A stretch of DNA of 64,000 nucleotides from Kitasatospora gansuensis (GTDB lineage: Bacteria > Actinomycetota > Actinomycetes > Streptomycetales > Streptomycetaceae), in the NCBI RefSeq assembly GCF_014203705.1, contig NZ_JACHJR010000001.1, positions 1,426,001 to 1,490,000 of the forward strand. The letters are read 5' to 3'. The position numbers and the translations under genes were made by a program. How positions within the stretch are numbered: the first letter of the stretch is position 1; each line of letters starts with the position of its first letter. The notes beneath the pieces are model-generated. The model was not told the origin of the DNA, did no database searches, and saw nothing but the letters and a program-made list of their open reading frames with translations. Positions 34,763 to 43,163 of the stretch are shown in pieces.

Positions 34763-35878
34763 GTGACTGTTTACGATGCAACGACCGACGTGGATGTCGT
34801 GGTGATAGGCGCCGGGCAGGCGGGCTTGTCCGCCGCCTATCACCTGCGGCGGCGCGGTCTCGCGCCGTACGCGGACTTCGTGGTGCTGGACGCCGACGAC
34901 GCCCCGGGCGGGGCCTGGGCGCACCGCTCGCCCTCGCTCCGGATGGCCACCGTGCACGGCTTCCACGACCTGCCCGACTTCGAACTCCCGCCGCCCGACC
35001 CGGCCGCCCCGGCCCGCGAGGTGGTCCCGGGCTACTTCGCCGCGTACGAGGCGAAGCACGCGCTGCCGGTGGTCCGCCCGGTCCGGGTACGGTCCGTCAG
35101 TTCGCGCCCGGACGGGCGGCTGCTGATCGCCACCGACGCCGGCGACTGGACGGCCAAGGCCCTGATCAACGCGACCGGCACCTGGAGCAGGCCGTTCCTG
35201 CCGTACTACCCGGGGCACTTCACGGGCCGTCAGCTGCACTACGCCGACTACCGGGGCCCGGCCGAGTTCGCCGGGCAGCGAGTGCTGGTGGTCGGCGGCG
35301 GCGCCTCGGCGATCCAGGTGCTCTCCGAGGTCGCCGAAGTCGCCGAGACGGTCTGGGTGACCCGGCGCGAACCCGTGTACCGGGACGGCCCGTTCACCGA
35401 GGAGTCCGGCCGCGCGGCGGTCGCCCTGGTCGAGCAGCGGGTCCGGCAGGGGCTGCCGGTGCGTAGCGTGGTGAGCGTCACCGGGCTCGGCCCCTCGGTC
35501 GCGTACCGTCGCGCCGAGCAGCTCGGCGCGCTGCACCGCCGCCCGATGTTCGACCGCCTGACGGAGCACGGAGTCGCCTGGGGCGACCAGGAGTTGGCGG
35601 TGGACGCGATCGTCTGGGCCACCGGCTTCCGCCCCGAGGTCGGCCACCTGGCCCCGCTCGGCCTGCGCTCCAGCGGCGGCGGCATCCGGATCGACGGCAC
35701 CCGGGCCGTCGACGACCCGCGCATCCACCTGGTCGGCTACGGCCCGTCCGCCTCCACCATCGGCGCCAACCGAGCGGGTCGCGCCGCCGTCAACGAGATC
35801 GTCAGACTCCTCGGCGCCCCGACAGGGGCCTACCGGTCGAAGTCGACGGTCACCTTGTCGGAGACCGGGCGGGCCTGA
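34763..35878 (+). CDS. flavin-dependent monooxygenase/oxidoreductase
   Basis: A 371-residue FAD/NAD(P) oxidoreductase. The FAD Rossmann motif GAGQAG is at 16-21, then DDAPGGAWAHR; the NAD(P) motif is VVGGGASAIQ near 175-184, and ATGF marks the C-terminal part. It resembles single-component flavoprotein monooxygenases (FMO or YUCCA-like). The start is GTG 34763. The gene ends within the paaE end on the opposite strand (49-bp tail overlap), so the stop regions are convergent and without a terminator. Substrate unknown; aromatic, amine or thiol oxidation are all possible. Confidence 0.85.
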   Translation: MTVYDATTDVDVVVIGAGQAGLSAAYHLRRRGLAPYADFVVLDADDAPGGAWAHRSPSLRMATVHGFHDLPDFELPPPDPAAPAREVVPGYFAAYEAKHALPVVRPVRVRSVSSRPDGRLLIATDAGDWTAKALINATGTWSRPFLPYYPGHFTGRQLHYADYRGPAEFAGQRVLVVGGGASAIQVLSEVAEVAETVWVTRREPVYRDGPFTEESGRAAVALVEQRVRQGLPVRSVVSVTGLGPSVAYRRAEQLGALHRRPMFDRLTEHGVAWGDQELAVDAIVWATGFRPEVGHLAPLGLRSSGGGIRIDGTRAVDDPRIHLVGYGPSASTIGANRAGRAAVNEIVRLLGAPTGAYRSKSTVTLSETGRA

Positions 35879-36900
35879 CAGGTCAGCACATAACCCGCCG
35901 CCAGCTCCTTCTCCTCCAGCGCGAAGTTGCGCCGCATGACGACCTCGCCCTCGGTGACCAGCGCCCGGCAGGTGCCGCAGACGCCGCCCTTGCAGGCGAA
36001 CGGCAGGTCGGGGCGGGAGCGTTGGGCGCCGTCCAGGATGGAGCGGTCGCGCGGCAGGGCGAGCGTGCCGGAGCGGCCGTCCAGCACCACGGTCACCTCG
36101 GAGCGCTCGCCGTCCGGCTGCTCGGGCGCGCGCTCGGCGACCGGCTCGTCCTCGGCGTGGAACAGCTCCTGGTGCACCCGGTCGGCGGGCACCCCCAGCT
36201 CGGCCAGCAGCTCCTTGGCCCCGAGCACCATGCCGTACGGGCCGCACAGCCACCAGTGGTCCACCTCGGGCACGTCCAGCAGCGCGCCGAACAGTGCCCG
36301 GACCCGGTCCTGGTCCAGCCGGCCGCTGAGCAGCTCGGCGTCCCTGGTCTCCCGGGAGAGCACGTGCAGCAGCTGGAAGCGCTCCAGGTGAGTGTCCTTC
36401 AGATCGGCCAGCTCGTCGGCGAACATCACCGTGTCGCTGCTCCGGTTCCCGTACACCAGCACCACCTCGGACTCGCCGTCGGCCAGCACCGAGGCGGCGA
36501 TCGAGAGCATCGGGGTGACCCCGGAACCGGCCGCCAGCAGCACGTGCGTGCCGGGCACCGTCAGGTCGGGGGTGAACAGACCGACCGGCGGCATCACCTC
36601 CATGGTGTCGCCGACCCGGGCCTCCCGGACCAGCCGGCGGGAGAACAGCCCGCCCGGCACCTCCCGGACCGCGATCCGCAGCGGCCCGCCGGCCGGCGCG
36701 CAGATCGAGTACGAGCGCCGCTCGTCCACGCCGTCCACGATCCGACGCAGCGTCAGGGTCTGGCCGGGCCGGAAGGCGTACGCCTCGGCCAGCTCGGCCG
36801 GCACCTCGAAGGTGACCGCGACGGCGTCCTCGCAGAGCGGCTCCAGCGCCGCGATCCGCAGCTCCTGGAAGGTGAGCCGACGGGAGGTCGTGGTGGTCAC
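35830..36900 (-). CDS. paaE: phenylacetyl-CoA epoxidase, reductase subunit
   Basis: A 356-residue reductase with an FAD-binding RSYSIC, NAD(P)-binding AAGSGVTPMLS and CGPYGM, and a C-terminal [2Fe-2S] domain CKGGVCGTC with a final Cys in LTCQA. It feeds electrons from NADPH to PaaA. GTG 36900 shares a base with the paaD stop. It is the last gene of paaABCDE in this operon, and its end overlaps the convergent monooxygenase gene by 49 bp. Confidence 0.95.
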   Translation of the reverse strand: MTTTTSRRLTFQELRIAALEPLCEDAVAVTFEVPAELAEAYAFRPGQTLTLRRIVDGVDERRSYSICAPAGGPLRIAVREVPGGLFSRRLVREARVGDTMEVMPPVGLFTPDLTVPGTHVLLAAGSGVTPMLSIAASVLADGESEVVLVYGNRSSDTVMFADELADLKDTHLERFQLLHVLSRETRDAELLSGRLDQDRVRALFGALLDVPEVDHWWLCGPYGMVLGAKELLAELGVPADRVHQELFHAEDEPVAERAPEQPDGERSEVTVVLDGRSGTLALPRDRSILDGAQRSRPDLPFACKGGVCGTCRALVTEGEVVMRRNFALEEKELAAGYVLTCQARPVSDKVTVDFDR

Positions 36901-37382
36901 TAGATCTCCTTGATCCGTTCGAAGGGCTCCCGGCAGTCGCGGCAGCGCCAGAGCGCCTTGCAGGAGGTGGAACCGAAGCGCGACAGCTCCTCGGTGTCCT
37001 GGCTGCCGCACTGCGGGCAGGGCACCGCGTGCCTGGTCCGGCCGAGCTGCAGCAGGCCGGTGTGGACCGGCGGGGCGATGCCCGCCTCGGCCAGTTTGCG
37101 CTTGCCCGCCTCGGTGATCAGGTCGGTGCTCCACGGCGGGTCCAGCCGGAGCCGGATCTCCACCCGGTCCCAGCCCGCCGCCCGCAGCCGGCCCGCCACG
37201 TCGGCGGCCATCTCGGCCACCGCCGGGCAGCCGGAGTAGGTCGGGGTGAGCCAGGCGGTGACGGCCGGGCCGTCCTCCGCCACCTCGGCCAGCACGCCGA
37301 GTTCGGCCAGCGTGAGCATCGGCAGCTCGGGGTCGGGGACGGCGGCCGCCACCTCCCAGGCCGACGGCGCGGTGGTCACCAT
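36900..37382 (-). CDS. paaD: phenylacetyl-CoA epoxidase accessory protein PaaD
   Basis: A 160-residue protein. The N-terminal part has a DUF59 (MIP18-like) domain VPDPELPMLTLAELGVL and TPTYSGCPAVAEM; the C-terminal part has a zinc-ribbon pattern with CPQCGSQDT and CRDCREPF. It helps assemble the Fe-S or di-iron centre of the PaaABCE complex. ATG 37382 overlaps the paaC end; GTG 37379 would give the usual 4-base overlap and a product one residue shorter. Confidence 0.94.
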   Translation of the reverse strand: MVTTAPSAWEVAAAVPDPELPMLTLAELGVLAEVAEDGPAVTAWLTPTYSGCPAVAEMAADVAGRLRAAGWDRVEIRLRLDPPWSTDLITEAGKRKLAEAGIAPPVHTGLLQLGRTRHAVPCPQCGSQDTEELSRFGSTSCKALWRCRDCREPFERIKEI

Positions 37383-38257
37383 GTCGCCCCCGGGTGCGCC
37401 CGGGCCACCACCTGGAGCTCGGCCAGCAGCAGGCCGAGCGCCTCGGTGTGCACGCCGTCCCGGCCCGCCCGCCCGCCGACCCGGGCCATCGGGGCCGCCT
37501 CCGGCACCGTCAGCCCGGCCCCGGTGATCACCTCGGCCAGCTCGGCCAGCACCGGACCGCGCAGCTCGCCCGGGTCGACGCCGAGCCGCGACTCGACCGG
37601 ATCGGCCGTGAACAGCTCCTCCAGCAGCGGCCAGACCGCCGCGAGACCGGCCTGCATCCGCTCGGCGGAGTACGCCGTGCCGTCGCCGAGCCGCAGCGTC
37701 CAGGCGGCGGCGTACTCGCGGTGGTACGCCAGCTCCTTGACGCCCCGCGCCGCGACCGCCGCCAGCACCGGGTCGACGTGCGCGCTCAGCCGCTCGTACA
37801 GCGCGTGCCGGGCGGTGGCGAACAGCAGCAACCGGGCCACCGTGTGCCCGAAGTCGCCGTTCGGTACCTCCACCAGGCGGACGTTGCGGAACTCGTGCGC
37901 CTCGCGCCAGTACGCCAGGTCGTCCTCGGTGCGCTCGGTGCCGTCCAGCTGGCCGGCCCGGGTGAGCAGCTGCCGGGCCTGGCCGAGCAGGTCGAGGCCG
38001 AGGTTGGCGAGCGCCACCTCCTCCTCCAGCTCGGGGGCACGGGTGCACCACTCGATCAGCCGCTGGGCCAGGATCAGCGCGTCGTCGCCGAGCATCAGGC
38101 AGTACGCCGCCAGGTCGGCCGCGTCCACACCGGCCGGGGCCGCCCGGTCCACGCCGAGCAGCGGGTCGGCGAAGCCGGTGCCGTACGCCCAGCGGGCCTC
38201 ACCCTCCGGGCCGTGGTCGGCCTCGGCGAGGCTCAGATACACGTGGTCGTCGCTCAT
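37376..38257 (-). CDS. paaC: phenylacetyl-CoA epoxidase structural subunit PaaC
   Basis: A 293-residue ferritin-like helical protein matching PaaC: YCLMLGDDALILAQRLIEWCTRAPELEEEVALANLGLDLLGQAR, with the ELAYHREYAA segment later. It has lost the di-iron site and stabilises PaaA. The ATG 38257 has GGGAG at 9-base spacing. It follows paaB by 16 bp and overlaps paaD. Confidence 0.94.
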   Translation of the reverse strand: MSDDHVYLSLAEADHGPEGEARWAYGTGFADPLLGVDRAAPAGVDAADLAAYCLMLGDDALILAQRLIEWCTRAPELEEEVALANLGLDLLGQARQLLTRAGQLDGTERTEDDLAYWREAHEFRNVRLVEVPNGDFGHTVARLLLFATARHALYERLSAHVDPVLAAVAARGVKELAYHREYAAAWTLRLGDGTAYSAERMQAGLAAVWPLLEELFTADPVESRLGVDPGELRGPVLAELAEVITGAGLTVPEAAPMARVGGRAGRDGVHTEALGLLLAELQVVARAHPGATW

Positions 38258-38273
38258 GGCAGGTGCTCCCCCG

Positions 38274-38561
38274 TCAGATGTGCGGGACATCCTCGGGGAT
38301 GTCGTAGAAGGTCGGGTGCCGGTAGACCTTGTCCCCGCTGGGGGCGAAGAACGGGTCCTGCTCGTCGGGGGTGGAGGCGGTGATCGCGGTGGACGGGACC
38401 ACCCAGAGGCTGACGCCTTCGTTCCGCCGGGTGTAGAGGTCGCGGGCGGCGAGCAGCGCCATCCGGTCGTCGGCGGCGTGCAGCGAGCCCACGTGCACGT
38501 GGTTCAGCCCGCGCCGGGGGCGGACGAAGACCTCGTACAGCGGCCAGTCGGCCTTGCTCAT
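38274..38561 (-). CDS. paaB: phenylacetyl-CoA epoxidase subunit PaaB
   Basis: A 95-residue protein that starts [29 protein letters not shown] and has [18 protein letters not shown], the core of PaaB. It is needed for the assembly of PaaABC(D)E that turns phenylacetyl-CoA into the 1,2-epoxide. ATG 38561 overlaps the paaA stop by 4 bases (ATGA). Confidence 0.96.
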   Translation of the reverse strand: MSKADWPLYEVFVRPRRGLNHVHVGSLHAADDRMALLAARDLYTRRNEGVSLWVVPSTAITASTPDEQDPFFAPSGDKVYRHPTFYDIPEDVPHI

Positions 38562-39505
38562 CGGTTGCGCTCCTTCTGCTTCTCCGCGTGCGCCAGGGCC
38601 GCCTCGCGCACCCAGGCACCGTCCTCGTGCGCGGCCCGGCGGCGTTCGATCCGCTGCGCGTTGCACGGGCCCTGACCCTTGATCACCTGCTTGAGCTCGG
38701 ACCAGTCCGGCTCGCCGAACGTCCAGCTGCCGCGCTCCTCGTCCCAAACCAGCTCCGGGTCGGGGAGCGTGACGCCGAGGTGCTGCGCCTGCGGGACCGT
38801 CATGTCGACAAATCGCTGCCGCAGTTCGTCGTTGGTGTGCCGCTTGATCCGCCAGGCCATCGACTGCGCCGTGTTCGGCGAGTCGCCGTCCGGCGGGCCG
38901 AACATCATCAGCGAGGGCCACCACCAGCGGTCCACCGCGTCCTGCACCATCGCCCGCTGGGCCTCGGTGCCGCGCATCATCGTCATCAGCAGCTCGAAAC
39001 CCTGCCGCTGGTGGAACGACTCCTCCTTGCAGACCCGCACCATCGCGCGGGCGTACGGACCGTACGAGCAGCGGCACAGCGGCACCTGGTTGCAGATCGC
39101 CGCGCCGTCCACCAGCCAGCCGATCACGCCGACGTCGGCGAAGCTCAGCGTCGGGTAGTTGAAGATCGAGGAGTACTTCTGCCGCCCCGAGATCAGCTTC
39201 TCGGTCAGCTCGGCCCGGTCCACCCCGAGGGTCTCGGCCGCCGCGTAGAGGTAGAGCCCGTGGCCCGCCTCGTCCTGCGCCTTGGCCAGCAGGATCGCCT
39301 TCCGCCGCAGCGAGGGCGCCCTGGTCAGCCAGGCCCCCTCCGGCTGCATGCCGATGATCTCGGAGTGCGCGTGCTGCGCGATCTGCCGCACCAGCGTGGC
39401 CCGGTACGCCTCGGGCATCCAGTCCCGCGGCTCCACCCGCTGCTCGGCCGCCACCACCGCGTCGAACCGACCCTCCAGGGCCTCCACCGCTTCGGACACC
39501 GTCAC
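38558..39505 (-). CDS. paaA: phenylacetyl-CoA epoxidase catalytic subunit PaaA
   Basis: A 315-residue di-iron oxygenase. The ferritin-like helices carry [29 protein letters not shown] (one E..H pair) and [15 protein letters not shown] (second E..H pair), the iron ligands. It adds molecular oxygen to phenylacetyl-CoA to give the ring epoxide. GTG 39505 has GGGAGG upstream. paaA heads paaABCDE; the later steps (ring-opening PaaG/Z and the ligase PaaK) are not in this window. PaaR-like operators lie in its promoter area. Confidence 0.96.
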   Translation of the reverse strand: MTVSEAVEALEGRFDAVVAAEQRVEPRDWMPEAYRATLVRQIAQHAHSEIIGMQPEGAWLTRAPSLRRKAILLAKAQDEAGHGLYLYAAAETLGVDRAELTEKLISGRQKYSSIFNYPTLSFADVGVIGWLVDGAAICNQVPLCRCSYGPYARAMVRVCKEESFHQRQGFELLMTMMRGTEAQRAMVQDAVDRWWWPSLMMFGPPDGDSPNTAQSMAWRIKRHTNDELRQRFVDMTVPQAQHLGVTLPDPELVWDEERGSWTFGEPDWSELKQVIKGQGPCNAQRIERRRAAHEDGAWVREAALAHAEKQKERNR

Positions 39506-39520
39506 CGCACTCGCCTCCCG

Positions 39521-39542
39521 ACTGACCGTTCGGTCGGTACCA
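39521..39542 (-). promoter_or_regulatory. PaaR-like operator 1
   Basis: ACTGACCGTTCGGTCGGT agrees at all the fixed positions of the first 18 bases of ACTNACCGNNCGNNCGGTNAGT, the PaaR motif described in Corynebacterium. The last three bases differ. It lies 16 bases upstream of the paaA GTG, so a TetR-type PaaR bound here would block the operon until phenylacetyl-CoA accumulates. Confidence 0.75.
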
Positions 39543-39591
39543 TTGTGTAGCCGGGACCTCACCCCTGACAAGAGCGGACTCGGTCCCGACC

Positions 39592-39605
39592 ACCGAACGG
39601 TCGGT
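39592..39605 (-). promoter_or_regulatory. PaaR-like operator 2
   Basis: ACCGAACGGTCGGT matches the ACCGNNCGNNCGGT core of the same motif exactly, but without the outer ACT/AGT bases. It lies just beyond the SRPBCC gene stop and about 90 bases upstream of paaA. Confidence 0.55.
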
Positions 39606-39606
39606 C

Positions 39607-40101
39607 TCAGCCCTCGGCGGGCCTCGGGACGAAGAACTTGCGGAGCAGGCGGACCGCCGGCGACCAGCGGGCCGGGTGGGGCAGGCGGCCGGTGGCCTCG
39701 CGCTCGAAGTTGTCCAGGGCGTCCTGCAGCAGGGCCCCGTGCAGCCAGCGGATCACCAGCGGCCAGAACAGGAGCATCCGCCCCTCGGCCCGGCCGACCG
39801 CCTCGTGCACCACCTCGCAGCGGTCCGGCCCGAGCGGGACCACCCGGAACTCGTGGTAGCCGACCAGGCCGAGCCCCGGCGCGAACACACACCGCACCCG
39901 CCGGCCGGGCTCGAACTCGCTGACCCCGTACAGGATCCTGCCGTGCCCGCCCTTCGAGCCGACCGTGAGCCCGGCGTCGAAGCGCAGCGGCGCCCAAGCC
40001 GGCGTGGGCCAGATGCGGTCCCCTGGGCTGCCCAGCCCGTCGAGCAGGGCACCCACCCGGTCGGCGGGCGCCTCGATGATCCGGCGCTGGATGTTCTTCA
40101 C
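39607..40101 (-). CDS. SRPBCC (START/polyketide cyclase-like) protein
   Basis: A 164-residue helix-grip protein: [23 protein letters not shown] opens the fold, and [22 protein letters not shown] and [18 protein letters not shown] continue it. The family binds hydrophobic ligands in a cavity. ATG 40101 is divergent from a TetR gene with a 71-bp gap holding palindromes, so the TetR protein probably represses this gene and itself. Its ligand is not known. Confidence 0.8.
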   Translation of the reverse strand: MKNIQRRIIEAPADRVGALLDGLGSPGDRIWPTPAWAPLRFDAGLTVGSKGGHGRILYGVSEFEPGRRVRCVFAPGLGLVGYHEFRVVPLGPDRCEVVHEAVGRAEGRMLLFWPLVIRWLHGALLQDALDNFEREATGRLPHPARWSPAVRLLRKFFVPRPAEG

Positions 40102-40126
40102 AGCAGCTCTCCCCCTTGCCGTCCGA

Positions 40127-40169
40127 CCTCCGTACGGAGGCGTATGGGAGGACCGTACGCTACCGTACG
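40127..40169. promoter_or_regulatory. CCGTACGG-type operators between SRPBCC gene and tetR
   Basis: CCTCCGTACGGAGG (40127-40140) is a perfect 14-bp palindrome; 13 bases later CCGTACG (40153-40159) and CCGTACG (40163-40169) repeat in tandem with the last followed by G. All lie in the 71-bp divergent promoter. They are the likely sites of the adjacent TetR repressor. Confidence 0.65.
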
Positions 40170-40172
40170 GGC

Positions 40173-40760
40173 ATGGAGAAAGAGCGTCGTCGACTGGGCC
40201 CGGACGACTGGGCGGAGGCCGCGTTGACGGCGCTGGGCGAGGGCGGTCTCGCCGCCGTGGCGGTCGAGCCGGTCGCCGCCCGGCTCGGTGCCACCAAGGG
40301 CAGCTTCTACTGGCACTTCACCAACCGGGACGCCCTGATCGGGGCCGCGCTCGCGCTCTGGGAGGAGCGCTTCACCGAGGCGACGATCGCGCCGCTGGCG
40401 GCCGAACCCGACCCGAGGACGCGGCTGCGCAGGCTCTTCGCCACCGTGAGCGCGAAGGCCGGGCAGAACGCGGTGACCGCCCACGTGGTCGCCGCGGCCG
40501 ACCACCCGGCCGTCGGGCCCGTGGTGCGCCGCGTGCTGCAACGGCGGATCGACTACGTCGCGGGCCTGTTCGAGGAGATCGGCTTCCCACCGGCCGTCGC
40601 GCTCCAGCGCTCGGTGCTGGCGTACACCGTGTACGTGGGGCACGACCAGCTCGCCGCGCGGCTGCCCGGCCTGCTGCCGCTGGGCGAGGGGGAGCAACTG
40701 GCCGACCACCTCGACGCGTTCCTCGCCCTGCTGCTGACGGACGCGCCGGACCGGCCCTGA
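40173..40760 (+). CDS. TetR-family regulator
   Basis: A 195-residue repressor. The N-terminal helix-turn-helix is LTALGEGGLAAVAVEPVAARLGATKGSFYWHFTNRDALIGAAL. I use ATG 40173 rather than the upstream frame start at 40116, because 40173 leaves the CCGTACGG operators in front of the gene. The C-terminal ligand domain has no recognisable signature. It probably controls itself and the divergent SRPBCC gene. The operators differ from the PaaR-type sites near paaA, so it is unlikely to be PaaR. Confidence 0.9.
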   Translation: MEKERRRLGPDDWAEAALTALGEGGLAAVAVEPVAARLGATKGSFYWHFTNRDALIGAALALWEERFTEATIAPLAAEPDPRTRLRRLFATVSAKAGQNAVTAHVVAAADHPAVGPVVRRVLQRRIDYVAGLFEEIGFPPAVALQRSVLAYTVYVGHDQLAARLPGLLPLGEGEQLADHLDAFLALLLTDAPDRP

Positions 40761-40767
40761 ACGCACC

Positions 40768-40802
40768 GGGCCGGGGCCGCCGGTGATCGGCGGCCCCGGC
40801 CC
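40768..40802. terminator. bidirectional hairpin between tetR and the peptidase gene
   Basis: A perfect 15-bp stem GGGCCGGGGCCGCCG / CGGCGGCCCCGGCCC with a 5-base loop lies between the convergent tetR and M20 peptidase genes. Confidence 0.85.
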
Positions 40803-40813
40803 TCGGGGTACTA

Positions 40814-42136
40814 CTAGGCGCGCTCGCGCAGCCTGGGCAGCGGGACGGCCAGCAGGGCGGCCAACAGTGCTATCCGCGGGGCGAGTTGATCGGTGCGGAT
40901 GTGTTCGTGACGGGCGTGCGGGCCGGCTCCGACCGCGCCGAGGCCGTCGAGGGTGGGAAGCCCCCGGGCACCGGCGATGTTGGTGTCGCCCGCGCCGCCC
41001 GCCGGGGCACCGTCGAGGTTCTGGCCGAGTGCCGCGGCCAGTGAACGGACGTGCCGGAGCAGCGGGTTGGCGGGCCGCACCGGCCAGGTGGGACGACTGG
41101 AGAGCACCTCGGCACGGACCTTGGCACCGGGCCGCAGGGCGGTCAGGTGGGCCAGGTTGTCGAGGGTGCGACGCTGCGCCTCGGGGGTGGCGAACCGGAG
41201 GCCGAGCTCGGCCTCGGCCCGGCCCGCGACCACGTTGGCCCGGGTGCCGCCGGTGATCCGGCCGGCGTTCAGCTCGGTGCCCGGCTGGTTCACCAGCCCG
41301 CGTACCAGCACGAGTTGGTCGACCAGTTCGTCCACCGCCGAGATGCCCAGCGCGGCGTCGTTGCCCGCGTGGGCCTCGCGTCCGGTGACGGTGAGCCGGA
41401 CCCGGCTGCTGCCCCGGCGGGCGGTCTTCAGGCTGCCGTCGGGGTGCGGCGGCTCCAGGCCGAGCACGGCGGCCGCCCCGGCCAGCTGACGTTCCACCAG
41501 CTTGCGGCCGTCGGGGCTGCCCAGCTCCTCGTCCGCGACCACCACGAGCCGGACCGGCCGGTGCGGTCGCTGCCCGAGGTCGGCGAGCAGTGCGAACGCC
41601 CCCTCCACCAGGGCCAGCCCGGCCTTCATGTCCAGCACGCCGGGGCCGGTCAGCGCGCCGTCGCGTTCCTCCACCGGCCAGTCCGCCAGGGTGCCGACCG
41701 GCCAGACCGTGTCGTGGTGGCCGACCACCAGCAGCGGCGCCAGGCTCTCGTCCCGGCCCGGCCAGTCCATCACCAGGTGGTCCCCGGCCTCGTTCGGCAC
41801 CCGGCGGACCTGGGCGCCGGTGGCGGCGTAACCCGCGCCCAACTCCTCGGCCAGCGCGTTGAGTCGGGCACTGTCACCGGTCGGCGACTCGATCCTGGCC
41901 AGGTCGGCGCAGCGGCTGCGGACGGCGCCGCGCAGGGTGCGGGCCTTGGAGTGCAGGGTGGCCGGCAGTCCGGGGAGCGCGTCGGTGTCCGCGAACGCGA
42001 CCCCGACGGCGGGCGGGCGGGCGGGCGTCCTGCCGACGGCCTCGGTGCGGCCCGCGGTCTCGGTACGGCGGTCGGCCTCGGTTCGGCCGACGGCCTCGGT
42101 ATGGCCGGCGGGTGCGGCGGCCGATTGGGGGCTCAT
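40814..42136 (-). CDS. M20-family metallopeptidase (glutamate carboxypeptidase-like)
   Basis: A 440-residue Zn peptidase. The first metal ligands are in VVGHHDTVWP, the bridging Asp in GVLDMKAGLAL, the catalytic Glu and metal Glu in VVADEELGSPDG, and a late His in ARHEHI. The dimerisation domain is REAHAGNDAALGISAVDELVDQL. Members cleave N-acyl or gamma-glutamyl residues. The N-terminal 30 or so residues are a GRTEAV-like tandem repeat, unusual in this family and probably disordered. ATG 42136 has GGAGG 7 bases upstream and overlaps the stop of a small upstream ORF by 4 bases, so its translation may be coupled. Confidence 0.88.
   Translation of the reverse strand: MSPQSAAAPAGHTEAVGRTEADRRTETAGRTEAVGRTPARPPAVGVAFADTDALPGLPATLHSKARTLRGAVRSRCADLARIESPTGDSARLNALAEELGAGYAATGAQVRRVPNEAGDHLVMDWPGRDESLAPLLVVGHHDTVWPVGTLADWPVEERDGALTGPGVLDMKAGLALVEGAFALLADLGQRPHRPVRLVVVADEELGSPDGRKLVERQLAGAAAVLGLEPPHPDGSLKTARRGSSRVRLTVTGREAHAGNDAALGISAVDELVDQLVLVRGLVNQPGTELNAGRITGGTRANVVAGRAEAELGLRFATPEAQRRTLDNLAHLTALRPGAKVRAEVLSSRPTWPVRPANPLLRHVRSLAAALGQNLDGAPAGGAGDTNIAGARGLPTLDGLGAVGAGPHARHEHIRTDQLAPRIALLAALLAVPLPRLRERA
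42035..42106. repeat. four tandem 18-bp repeats in the peptidase N-terminus
   Basis: Units at 42035-42052, 42053-42070, 42071-42088 and 42089-42106 share the core CGGT/CTCGGT...CGGCC and encode six-residue GRTEA-V/D-R-type units. They give a variable N-terminal tail. Repeat number may differ between strains. Confidence 0.85.
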
Positions 42137-42294
42137 CGGGCGCCTCCCCGGCCGCCGCCGGTATTCAGCGCGGTCCGCGCGAACGGGGCGAGCGGCCCGG
42201 CCGGCCACTGCGGCGACGGTCCGGCGGACTCGGCGCGACGGCGGCGTACCTCGTCGGGCAACGGCTGGTGGAGCGACCTCGGGCTGGGCAACAC
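42133..42294 (-). CDS. 53-aa small ORF coupled to the M20 peptidase
   Basis: An unrecognised small protein. GTG 42294 has GAGGAGG about 6 bases upstream, an unusually good site, and its TGA overlaps the peptidase ATG by 4 bases, as for translational coupling. The peptide is basic (RRRR at 17-20), Pro-rich, and ends TALNTGGGRGGAR. It has no hydrophobic helix or Cys. It may be a leader that sets peptidase expression, or a peptide substrate or precursor. Strong signals for start and stop make it more likely real than chance. Confidence 0.5.
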   Translation of the reverse strand: MLPSPRSLHQPLPDEVRRRRAESAGPSPQWPAGPLAPFARTALNTGGGRGGAR

Positions 42295-42742
42295 TGCGTC
42301 CTCCTCGCTCGGTCCGGTGACCCCGGCTCGGCCCGGGGCACCTGGGACGGCGGCTCCCGCGCGCCGGTGCGGACGGGCACCGGCACGGGGGAAGCCGCGA
42401 GGTGAGCCTAGAAGATTCGTTCGTTCCCCTGCGAGGTGGCCCGGTGATCCACGCATCGGTGACCGGCGGGAGGCAGCCGCCGCTCTGGGCGCTCCCGGCT
42501 CGGGTCTCCCGGACCGCGCTCACCTCCACGATGGACCTCGGAACGTCCCCGTGCGCTCCGAATCGCGCGTCAGGGCCCGGAAGCACGCCTGATGGGTGAC
42601 GGCCGGTCAGCCTTTGGTACCAGTCCGACGACTGACGCCCCCTTGACCGCGACGCCGGACGTACGGTTGATTCGTCCAGGTTTGTCCGTCACGGATTCGT
42701 CCGGAACTTCGTCCGGAACCAGCCCGAACCAAGGAGCCGACA
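42295..42742. other. 448-bp intergenic region
   Basis: It holds the promoters of the small ORF-peptidase unit and of the GNAT gene. TTGACC (42643-42648) with GTTGAT 17 bases later (42666-42671) is a possible promoter for the GNAT gene. Near the 3' end, TTCGTCCGGAAC occurs twice in tandem. An open frame on the plus strand, 42402-42599, starts GTG but has no family match and only partly biased third positions; I do not call it. Confidence 0.5.
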
Positions 42743-43066
42743 ATGTCAGGAACGGTCGCCGCCGAGCCCGTCGAAGTCGAGGACGTCGAGGCCGAGAGCA
42801 GGTTCGAGGCCCGGATCGACGGTGCCCTGGCGGGCTTCGCCGAGTACATCCGCAGCGCAAAACTGGTGGTCTACCCGCACACGGTGGTGGACCCGGCCTT
42901 CGAGGGCCGCGGCATCGGCGGCACGCTCGCCAGGGCCGCCCTGGACGACGCCCGGCGGCGGGGGCTGCCGGTGCTGGCCACCTGCCCGTTCATCAAGGCC
43001 TGGATGCTCCGACACCCGGAGTACGCGGACCTGGCGTACGAGAACCAGAGCCGGGTCACCGACTGA
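42743..43066 (+). CDS. GNAT-like N-acetyltransferase, small YjdJ type
   Basis: A 107-residue single-domain acetyltransferase-like protein. The acetyl-CoA loop is VVDPAFEGRGIGGTLARAALDDARRRGLPVLATCPFIKAWMLRHPEY, the compact YjdJ/NATD1 form, and FAEYIRSAKLVVYPHTVV is the core strand. Substrate not known. ATG 42743 follows AAGGAG. It stands upstream of an inverted repeat and the reductase gene. Confidence 0.9.
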   Translation: MSGTVAAEPVEVEDVEAESRFEARIDGALAGFAEYIRSAKLVVYPHTVVDPAFEGRGIGGTLARAALDDARRRGLPVLATCPFIKAWMLRHPEYADLAYENQSRVTD

Positions 43067-43090
43067 TGGCCGGCCCAGGGAGTACTGGAC

Positions 43091-43112
43091 TGACAGATAT
43101 TGAAATCTGTCA
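43091..43112. promoter_or_regulatory. inverted repeat operator before the reductase-tetR operon
   Basis: TGACAGAT ATTGAA ATCTGTCA, perfect 8-bp arms with a 6-base spacer, ends 51 bases upstream of the aldo/keto reductase ATG. It is A/T-rich and looks like a classic TetR-family operator. The TetR gene two positions downstream is the natural candidate. Confidence 0.75.
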
Positions 43113-43163
43113 TCGCTCATGCCATAGTTGAGGCACCGGCCCACCCCTCCCTGGAGCTTCCTG

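Noticed and set aside
42402..42599. Plus-strand 65-aa ORF upstream of the GNAT gene
   Set aside because: Starts GTG with a weak ribosome site, no family match and only moderate third-position GC; left as unsupported.
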